Notes under the pieces: generated by a model | Told to the model about the DNA's origin: nothing | The model's database searches: none | Seen by the model: only the letters and a program-made list of their open reading frames with translations | Shown here: positions 58,396-64,000 of the stretch, piece after piece | How the letters are laid out: every line of letters starts with the position of its first letter | How positions within the stretch are numbered: the first letter of the stretch is position 1 | Position numbers and translations under genes: made by a program | Assembly (NCBI GenBank): GCA_902587545.1 | Contig: CACILL010000001.1 | Location: forward strand, 460,022-524,021 | DNA from: an uncultured SAR86 cluster bacterium | Lineage (GTDB): Bacteria > Pseudomonadota > Gammaproteobacteria > Magnimaribacterales > AG-339-G14 | Direction: 5' to 3' | DNA length: 64,000 bases

Positions 58396-58620
58396 TTATC
58401 CATGAGCCATTTTGAGTAGAGTCATGAAAATTATACCTGTTCCAATAACACCAGCGATTAGTATTATTAGATCAACAACAAATACCTGAAAAAGCTTCAA
58501 CCAAGATCTCTCTTTGCCTTCTTTGATATCTTGCAATAGATACATAAAAGCACTTATCTTAAAAAGCACAAAAGCTGTTAAAAAGGTTATCCCGCCAAGA
58601 ATGAAAATCCCAGAGTTCAT
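58396..58620 (-). CDS. Small two-helix membrane protein, unknown
   Basis: A 74-residue protein with two strongly hydrophobic segments (about 5-28 and 45-68) separated by a charged loop with DIKEGKERSW. It lies between amt and the DUF3429 gene on the same strand, with tight spacing, and is probably co-expressed with them. I do not recognise the family. Confidence 0.7.
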   Translation of the reverse strand: MNSGIFILGGITFLTAFVLFKISAFMYLLQDIKEGKERSWLKLFQVFVVDLIILIAGVIGTGIIFMTLLKMAHG

Positions 58621-58636
58621 CTTAGATTATTTTCAT

Positions 58637-59848
58637 TTAAAGTTTGTAACCTGACTGGCCGTGTTCAGCAACATCTAGACCTTCTTCCTGAGAATCATCT
58701 GATACTCTCAATCCAAATATAGATCTTGTGATAAGCAATAAAATGACTGAGCCTACCAAAGTAAATAAGCCAACACTAACCGCACCAATAACTTGTGTAG
58801 TCATTAAATCACTAAAGCTCGAACCTTCGTCGTATCCAATTCCACCATAACTTTCTGCAGTCAAAAATGGGATAAGCAAAATTCCTAATAATCCACCAAT
58901 TCCGTGAACAGCAAAAACATCCAGTGAATCGTCTATATTGAAAGTTTCTTTAACAACATTGACCATGTAGTAACAAACGCCACCGGAGATCAAACCTATG
59001 ATCAAGCCACCCATTGGGCCTACTGATCCACTTGCTGGAGTAATGGAGGCTAGACCTGCAATACAACCTGTAACAGCTCCAACCAAAGAAGATTTACCAA
59101 ACTTAACTTTTTCGATAATTATCCAGACAATTGTTGCTGTAGCTGCTGAAATGTGAGTTACCAGAATTGCCATACCAGCATCACTATTTGCAGCCAATGC
59201 GCTACCGCCATTAAAGCCAAACCAACCTACCCATAACATACAAGCACCCATCATCGTAAGTCCAGGGTTATGAGGAGGTTGAACAGAATTTGGGAAACCG
59301 TCTCTTGGACCCAAGAAGAAAGCTATCACTAAGGCAGTTATTCCTGCAGTCAGATGAACTACCAATCCACCGGCAAAATCTCTGACTCCCATTTCGTAAA
59401 GCCAGCCACCTTCTGCCCAAATCCAATGCACGACTGGGGCATAAATTAAAATCACCCACAATAATGAAAAGACAGCTACAAAACTAAATCTGATTCTTTC
59501 TGGATAAGCACCGACTATCAATGCGGGAGTTATGATGGCAAATGTCATTTGAAACATGAAAAACACACTTTCTGGAATATCTCCAGCCATGCTGTCTCTT
59601 GAAAGATTAGCCAAAAAGAGATTATCTAAATCTCCAACGTATGCACCATTCCCACTGAAAGCAATACTATAGGCAATTACTAACCAAGCAATCGAGCTGA
59701 TGCATGCAATGGTGAAACAATGCATTAAAACCGAAAGAATGTTACTTGCTCTTACAAGACCAGCATAAAAAAGTGCCAGCCCCGGTAAAGTCATAAATAA
59801 AACTAAAGCTGTGGACGTTAAGATCCACGCGGTATTACCAGTGTCCAT
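58637..59848 (-). CDS. amt: Ammonium transporter
   Basis: AmtB-type ammonium channel with 11 membrane helices, 403 residues, no signal peptide. Conserved segments include PGLALFYAGLVR near 24, and the twin pore histidines in VVHLTAGITAL near 168 and FAVHGIGGLLG near 300. A glnK/PII gene, often adjacent, is not found here. AAGGGG precedes ATG 59848. An NtrC-like site lies about 80 bases upstream. Confidence 0.97.
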   Translation of the reverse strand: MDTGNTAWILTSTALVLFMTLPGLALFYAGLVRASNILSVLMHCFTIACISSIAWLVIAYSIAFSGNGAYVGDLDNLFLANLSRDSMAGDIPESVFFMFQMTFAIITPALIVGAYPERIRFSFVAVFSLLWVILIYAPVVHWIWAEGGWLYEMGVRDFAGGLVVHLTAGITALVIAFFLGPRDGFPNSVQPPHNPGLTMMGACMLWVGWFGFNGGSALAANSDAGMAILVTHISAATATIVWIIIEKVKFGKSSLVGAVTGCIAGLASITPASGSVGPMGGLIIGLISGGVCYYMVNVVKETFNIDDSLDVFAVHGIGGLLGILLIPFLTAESYGGIGYDEGSSFSDLMTTQVIGAVSVGLFTLVGSVILLLITRSIFGLRVSDDSQEEGLDVAEHGQSGYKL

Positions 59849-59913
59849 AAAATATTCCCCTTAATAATGTACAAAAGAAACTTTAACAAAAAGTTTTTTC
59901 TGGAATATGTCTA

Positions 59914-59945
59914 AATTAGTGCAGACGTTGCACTAACTAAGTGCA
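59914..59945. promoter_or_regulatory. NtrC-like inverted repeats upstream of amt
   Basis: The 17-mer TGCACTAACTAAGTGCA (59929-59945) matches the Escherichia coli NtrC consensus TGCACTAAAATGGTGCA at 13 positions. It overlaps a second perfect inverted repeat, TTAGTGCA-N5-TGCACTAA (59916-59936), giving three half-sites. It lies 66-98 bases before the amt start. I see no sigma54 -24/-12 promoter, so mechanism is open. Confidence 0.55.
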
Positions 59946-59947
59946 AA

Positions 59948-60469
59948 TTATGAATTTGTTGGGTATTTTGAAAGAATTTGTGAAACTATTTCGTTCGCCA
60001 AATCTTGATCATCAAGTGAAGAAGTATTGATTCTCATATTTGCATACCAAACAACTCTATCTAACTCTTCATCAAAAAATTTTACTGATAAGTAGTTTAA
60101 AGGAGGAAAGTCATTGGCATAAAACCTGTGAGAAAAAGGATAATTTCTGTAACCATAAAAGAAATGTGACGAGTTAATTTGCCTGTTTCTTTCTTTTTCT
60201 TTTACCGAAAAACTTATTTTCAAAGGTGATTGATCATTTTGGTTCAATCCGAGTTGCACTAAAGAAGAAGATAATGCTCTTGCAATTCTGTTTATTCTTA
60301 TGGGGTTTTCTTCTTCATCAGATTCAACTCTGAAAGGATCGGGTTTAAAAATTTTGAAGTCTTTGTATTTAGCGGCGGAAAAGCCTTCGTCAGAATCAAC
60401 TTTGACAACGAAGCCAGAAGCACAAGATGTGAGCAAAACTAAAATGATTAACCTGGCTAACACTTTCAT
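59948..60469 (-). CDS. DUF4136-like lipoprotein
   Basis: A 173-residue lipoprotein: signal MKVLARLIILVLLTSC with the lipobox Cys at 16. The mature part has the DUF4136-type FKIFKPDPFRVE segment and IRINRIARALSSSLVQLGL. Probably anchored in the outer membrane; function unknown. It is divergent from the exported protein gene at 60519 and lies 99 bases before amt on the same strand. Confidence 0.8.
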   Translation of the reverse strand: MKVLARLIILVLLTSCASGFVVKVDSDEGFSAAKYKDFKIFKPDPFRVESDEEENPIRINRIARALSSSLVQLGLNQNDQSPLKISFSVKEKERNRQINSSHFFYGYRNYPFSHRFYANDFPPLNYLSVKFFDEELDRVVWYANMRINTSSLDDQDLANEIVSQILSKYPTNS

Positions 60470-60471
60470 AG

Positions 60472-60486
60472 TATAACTTTGTTATA
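60472..60486. promoter_or_regulatory. Short inverted repeat in a divergent promoter gap
   Basis: TATAAC-TTT-GTTATA lies in the 49-base gap between the DUF4136 lipoprotein and the exported protein gene at 60519. It could be an operator or paired -10 elements; the short, AT-rich arms make chance possible. Confidence 0.3.
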
Positions 60487-60518
60487 GTAACTGAAGAAAA
60501 TTTTTTAAGGAGAGAAAA

Positions 60519-61256
60519 ATGAAAAAAATTATATATATAGCGATGTTTTTCGCTTCCTCGTTAAGTTTTACATCACCCACTTGGATTGAATATCTCATAA
60601 AAGTAGATAATCCACAAAATGCAGCAAAAATTGTAGCTGCTACAGATAAATTCATGTCGTCTGACTTTGTAAAAAATAATTTTAAAGGTTCGTTGCACTT
60701 AAACGCATATATCGCTGGAGGAAAGGTAGAAGAAACTCATTCCTTTGCGCTTCTTCAACCAAGCCTGGCCGAGCATGAGATTTGGCTTGCTAAAGTAAGC
60801 GACCCAAACAATGAAGAAGTAAGAAAATTTGGCTCTGTTCTTAATGCAAACTCAGAAGGCGTTGGCTCAAGAATAAACGTATTCATTCAAACTTATGGAT
60901 CACCTTCCAACAAAGATACTGTTTGGGCAATTTATCCCTTCCGAACAAAAGCTTCAAATGTAGAAGACATAGTTGAAGCAACTGAAGATTTGAATGAGGC
61001 AATTAAAGATTCCTTTCCAGGGCAGTTTGGTCTTTCAGAAAGAATGGCTGGCGGTGGAATGCAGACCCATTTGTACACGGTTGGTTATGAATCTTTAGCT
61101 GAAATGGAGCAATGGGAAGATTCTGCTTCAAGAGATGCTGGTGTTTCTCCTTTTGATAAAGAAATGGATAAGCTAGTAGAGTGGCACGAAAGAGAAATAG
61201 TAAGAAACATAAGAGTTTATGATTCTGCTATGACTCTGCAAGATTTTGTAGAATAA
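60519..61256 (+). CDS. Exported two-domain ferredoxin-like (ABM-like) protein 3, unknown
   Basis: A 245-residue exported protein, signal KKIIYIAMFFASSLSFTS, with two similar halves. It is the closest relative in the window of the protein at 56152 (shared NP..AA....KFMSSDF region and a TH... strand in each half). An AAGGAG site and the leader TTTTTTAAGGAGAGAAAAA match those of the gene at 55454. It is followed one base later by the lipoprotein gene, so the two are probably co-expressed. Confidence 0.75.
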   Translation: MKKIIYIAMFFASSLSFTSPTWIEYLIKVDNPQNAAKIVAATDKFMSSDFVKNNFKGSLHLNAYIAGGKVEETHSFALLQPSLAEHEIWLAKVSDPNNEEVRKFGSVLNANSEGVGSRINVFIQTYGSPSNKDTVWAIYPFRTKASNVEDIVEATEDLNEAIKDSFPGQFGLSERMAGGGMQTHLYTVGYESLAEMEQWEDSASRDAGVSPFDKEMDKLVEWHEREIVRNIRVYDSAMTLQDFVE

Positions 61257-61257
61257 A

Positions 61258-62058
61258 ATGAAAAGCTTTGCACTAACTTTATCCGCTCTTTTTTTTGTTT
61301 TTGCTTGTAGTTCAGCTGTAGATGAAATGGATGTTTCATTTTCCAATCTTGGTTCGGATGAATACCCGCAAATGTTTTATATGGAGTATGTCCCTTGTCA
61401 AGAAGGCGTTTATTACACTGCAGAAAATTTCAGAAACGAAGTTTTGCCTGAATGGCAAGATTTATTGGTAGAGGTTAATTCACCTTTGGTATCCGCTTAC
61501 GGTATTCAACATGTTGAAAGATTATCTTCCGACAATGAAGACGGTTTTTGGCAGTTGATATGGAATACTAAAGCTGAGGCTGAAGCCGCATGGGAAACAT
61601 GGAACTCGAATGAAAATGTAGCAGCCTGGACAGAAGATACGGCTGAGATTCTTTCTTGTGATGGTGAAAACAAATTTTCGTTTGACGCTTACATAGCAAG
61701 AGCAAATGATACTTTTGGGGAGTTTGAAACTACCAGCTTTACCTCTGAATATTTTCAGTGCTTGTACAAAGAAGGCAAAGATGGAGCGGATCTTAGAGAG
61801 GTAATTGGTCAGCTTGAAGAGTTTTTGACTAATGCAAACTCACTCCCTGGACCATTCAGTTATGTAATTTTGGGCCCTGATTATGAAACGGATGAAGTAG
61901 ACTTTTTTTGGGGAAACTTTTATCAAACTGAAGAGGCCAGACAGGCTTTTGATTCTGAGTGGCAAAAGCTTGATCCAGATGTGGAAGATAATTGGAATAC
62001 GGTTTCAGACTGCCAAGAGCCAAGATATTATAATTCTGCTGAGGTACCTACCAGTTAA
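61258..62058 (+). CDS. Two-domain ABM-like lipoprotein 4, unknown
   Basis: A 266-residue lipoprotein: signal ALTLSALFFVFACSS with the lipobox Cys near residue 17. Two halves of about 115 residues repeat the pattern of a Cys near the start (MEYVPCQEG; SEYFQCLYKEG), a WQLIWNTKAEAEAAW-like strand and helix, and a second Cys (LSCDGE; SDCQEP), suggesting one disulfide in each half (inference). Related in layout to the proteins at 55454, 56152 and 60519. The stop is four bases from the convergent glucokinase stop. Confidence 0.75.
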   Translation: MKSFALTLSALFFVFACSSAVDEMDVSFSNLGSDEYPQMFYMEYVPCQEGVYYTAENFRNEVLPEWQDLLVEVNSPLVSAYGIQHVERLSSDNEDGFWQLIWNTKAEAEAAWETWNSNENVAAWTEDTAEILSCDGENKFSFDAYIARANDTFGEFETTSFTSEYFQCLYKEGKDGADLREVIGQLEEFLTNANSLPGPFSYVILGPDYETDEVDFFWGNFYQTEEARQAFDSEWQKLDPDVEDNWNTVSDCQEPRYYNSAEVPTS

Positions 62059-62061
62059 AAA

Positions 62062-62958
62062 TTATTTAGTTTTCAAAAAAGCTAAACAACCATAAATACC
62101 AGGTTCGTCCTCCAGAAGGAGGTCAACCTGGACTTCTTCTATCAGCTGAGAATATTTAGGATTTATTCTTGAGGGGAAGTAATTAAGTATCTTTTCTGAA
62201 GTCAAAATTGATTTGAGGCTATTTAAAATAGCTCCTCCTAAAATTACTCTTTTACACGTGAAGGACAAGACTAGATCACCAACAATTGTAATTAGGGTTT
62301 TCAAAAAATTATTTACTATAAAGAGCGCATCTTCATTCCTTTCAAGAGCTAAAGTAATAATTTTTTCAGAGGAAAGTTTTTTTCCAAACTTCTCCTCATA
62401 AAGCATTTCTATTCCTGGTCCGCTTAAAATATTTTCAAGTGAAAGGAATTTCTCACTAATTTCTATGCCAAAAATTTCCACCATGCTTTTGGTTGCACTA
62501 AGGACATTTCCAAATTCCGTAGGAATAATTTGATCATGAATAATTAGTGTTACACCAAGACCCGTTCCAGGACCAATTAATAGAGTATTCTTATTCGTGG
62601 GAACATTACCTTTAATTGATAAAAAAGATTTTTTTTTCATTTCACTGAGAGAAAAAGCTACCGCCTCCCAATCATTTAAAAGTAAACATTTTTTTAAGTT
62701 GAGAGAGGCTTCTAGTTCTCTAGAATTAATTAGCAAATTTCTATTCGTAAGATTTATAAAGCTTTGATTATTTGGACCTGCTGCAGCAATAACCAAATAT
62801 TCAATTTTACTTTTTGCCCCGTTCAGTAATTTTGTGATGAAGGGGATAAATTCTTTATCAGAGATTTTTTCTTTTGAAATTTTAGATAAGACATTATTAA
62901 TAAAAAACGCATGCCTGACGTTTGTTCCACCAAGATCGATTAAAAGAGCGTTTTTCAT
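62062..62958 (-). CDS. glk: Glucokinase
   Basis: Phosphorylates glucose with ATP. The 298 residues show the phosphate-1 motif LIDLGGTNVRHAFF near the start and the GPGTGLG segment near 135, and GGAILNSL near 265, as in the Escherichia coli Glk family rather than the ROK family. It fits the glycoside hydrolase in the region, which could supply hexose. The start overlaps the stop of a small upstream frame by ATGA. Confidence 0.92.
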   Translation of the reverse strand: MKNALLIDLGGTNVRHAFFINNVLSKISKEKISDKEFIPFITKLLNGAKSKIEYLVIAAAGPNNQSFINLTNRNLLINSRELEASLNLKKCLLLNDWEAVAFSLSEMKKKSFLSIKGNVPTNKNTLLIGPGTGLGVTLIIHDQIIPTEFGNVLSATKSMVEIFGIEISEKFLSLENILSGPGIEMLYEEKFGKKLSSEKIITLALERNEDALFIVNNFLKTLITIVGDLVLSFTCKRVILGGAILNSLKSILTSEKILNYFPSRINPKYSQLIEEVQVDLLLEDEPGIYGCLAFLKTK

Positions 62959-63071
62959 TTTCTATCTTTGTAATACCTTCGGAACATATGACTACCGACG
63001 GCTACAAAGATAAACCACACAAATGAGAACGTAAAGAAGAATACGTTAGCTAGAAAAGTAGGATTTTCCAT
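62955..63071 (-). CDS. Small single-helix membrane protein (38 aa, unknown)
   Basis: A 38-codon frame starting MENPTFLANVFFF and running through one strongly hydrophobic helix (about 6-28) to a basic tail, MFRRYYKDRK. Its TGA stop overlaps the glucokinase ATG (ATGA), the usual sign of coupled genes in this genome. No clear ribosome-binding site is seen. Function unknown. Confidence 0.5.
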   Translation of the reverse strand: MENPTFLANVFFFTFSFVWFIFVAVGSHMFRRYYKDRK

Positions 63072-63152
63072 AAGAGGAAGGTATTTACTCAAATTAAATT
63101 AAGCTTATAAAGAGGGTAGTGATTTAAATTCTATTAATATTACAATGTATAG

Positions 63153-63590
63153 ATGAAATTTTACCCACCACATTATTTACTGGTTCTTTCACTATGCATG
63201 CTCGCCACTTGGTATTTCGGAAAGTCTTCTTCACAGGCCTTGCCTCTTATCTTAGTTGGACTTGGCCTCATTGGATTAGGATTTTTATTAGCTTTCAATT
63301 CAATTGCAAGATTTATAAAAGCAAAGACCGGTGTTGTGCCATTTAGTGAGTCTACTACTTTGATTACAGAGGGTTTTTACAAATACTCAAGAAACCCAAT
63401 GTATGTTGGTATGAATTCTTTTTTATTAGGATTATTGGTCATCCTAAATAATCCGATTAATTTTATCTTTTTAATTATTTTCTTTTTTATCGTAAGAAAT
63501 TTGTTTGTCATTAAAGAAGAGGTACAGATGGAAGAGACTTTCGGAGAAGATTATTTAACTTATAAAGGAAAGGTAAGACGCTGGTTGTAA
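63153..63590 (+). CDS. Isoprenylcysteine carboxyl methyltransferase-like membrane protein
   Basis: A 145-residue protein with about four membrane helices. The C-terminal part carries the SAM-binding pattern FYKYSRNPMYVGMNSFLLG near 80 and EVQMEETFGEDYLTYKGKVR near 125-145, as in the ICMT/PEMT family. The substrate in bacteria is not established; such proteins may methylate lipids or other small molecules. Confidence 0.88.
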   Translation: MKFYPPHYLLVLSLCMLATWYFGKSSSQALPLILVGLGLIGLGFLLAFNSIARFIKAKTGVVPFSESTTLITEGFYKYSRNPMYVGMNSFLLGLLVILNNPINFIFLIIFFFIVRNLFVIKEEVQMEETFGEDYLTYKGKVRRWL

Positions 63591-63594
63591 AAAT

Positions 63595-64000
63595 CTAGTT
63601 GACTGTTTCTTGAGTTACTATTGTCTTAATTTGAGCACCATCTCCCAGAAAACCACTTAATTCATCAAAGAAGTTATCTGGATCTAGTCCGCATGCCTCA
63701 GGAGCTAATACTCCAAATTTAGTAATCTTTTTCTCAAGTAACAATTTCAATCCGCACGCCAGAGGATAGCCAGTTGCTGCACCCATAGACATGCTATCTT
63801 CAAAACCGTCTAGCGTAACAGCAACAATAGTTTCAGTTTCGTTTTTCAAACCCTGAGCCAGTCCATAAACCTCAGGCAGGGAATTTAAAATATCCTTGGG
63901 CTTACTTGTATTATTTCTTTCAAGTCTTTCCAATATATTTGCTGCTTGACTCTTTGTGAGCAGCTTTATTTCGATGAAGAATCTAATCATTTTGAAGACA
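63595..64000 (-). CDS. Saccharopine dehydrogenase-like protein (partial, 5' end outside window)
   Basis: C-terminal 134 codons of a gene that enters from the right edge; the frame is open through the edge (VFKMIRFF before the first ATG). The segment GFEDSMSMGAATGYPLACGL matches the C-terminal domain of saccharopine dehydrogenase or lysine 6-dehydrogenase family proteins, and PEACGLDPDNFF follows. The N-terminal Rossmann domain is outside the window, so the exact enzyme is open. The stop is four bases from the convergent ICMT-like gene. Confidence 0.85.
   Translation of the reverse strand, partial: VFKMIRFFIEIKLLTKSQAANILERLERNNTSKPKDILNSLPEVYGLAQGLKNETETIVAVTLDGFEDSMSMGAATGYPLACGLKLLLEKKITKFGVLAPEACGLDPDNFFDELSGFLGDGAQIKTIVTQETVN

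Noticed and set aside
59849-59913. sigma54 promoter for amt
   Set aside because: No GG-N10-GC element at suitable spacing was found.

Overview
The window reads as a near-origin segment of the chromosome of an AT-rich (clearly below 40% G+C by eye), streamlined marine-type gammaproteobacterium. Many genes abut or overlap by 1-16 bases, and no gene-free stretch exceeds 300 bases. I see no tRNA, rRNA, insertion sequence, prophage or CRISPR array. The order gyrB-plsC-gmhB-glycyl-tRNA synthetase-trkH-trkA-fmt-def and the cluster coxBA-ctaG-coxC-DUF2909-SURF1-ctaA-ctaB-sco are typical of Gammaproteobacteria such as Pseudomonas. Base composition, compaction and gene content suggest a SAR86-like lineage, but that placement is inference and would need a marker-gene tree.

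Region 1 (1-13.4 kb, all minus strand): F1Fo ATP synthase genes (atpB-E-F-H-A-G-D, with atpD cut by the window edge and no atpI), the chromosome-partition pair parA-parB, rsmG-mnmG, and mnmE-yidC-yidD-rnpA-rpmH. Region 2 (13.4-19.3 kb, plus strand): dnaA-dnaN-recF-gyrB. Two gaps carry origin-like signals: mnmG/mnmE (AT-rich tract plus degenerate DnaA boxes) and rpmH/dnaA (two perfect DnaA boxes plus one near-match). A parS-like site lies inside recF. A 14-bp palindrome, AGTAAG-NN-CTTACT, occurs four times between 9 and 23.1 kb and I found it nowhere else in the window.

Region 3 (19.3-28.2 kb): plsC, gmhB, a single-chain glycyl-tRNA synthetase where relatives keep glyQ-glyS, the TrkAH potassium system, fmt-def, then purE-tsaC-aroE on the plus strand. 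Region 4 (28.2-36.4 kb): a complete aa3-type cytochrome oxidase locus with a cytochrome-c-fused subunit II and the heme A and copper assembly genes.

Region 5 (36.4-37.8 kb): three tandem paralogous small membrane proteins of unknown function. They have strong ribosome-binding sites, a Fur-box-like palindrome in front and near-identical terminator hairpins behind the second and third genes. This is my best candidate for an undescribed system.

Region 6 (37.8-64 kb) is accessory metabolism. It holds a quinone oxidoreductase, gshA, pckA, esterases and hydrolases, a glutathione transferase, a copper amine oxidase next to an alkylsulfatase-like protein with an altered metal motif, and a symporter-dipeptidase unit. 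It also holds four exported proteins built from two similar halves (a second candidate for something new), a clan-A glycoside hydrolase, an ammonium transporter with an NtrC-like site in front, glucokinase, and a truncated saccharopine-dehydrogenase-like gene at the right edge. Three small genes of 38-59 codons sit in the gaps.
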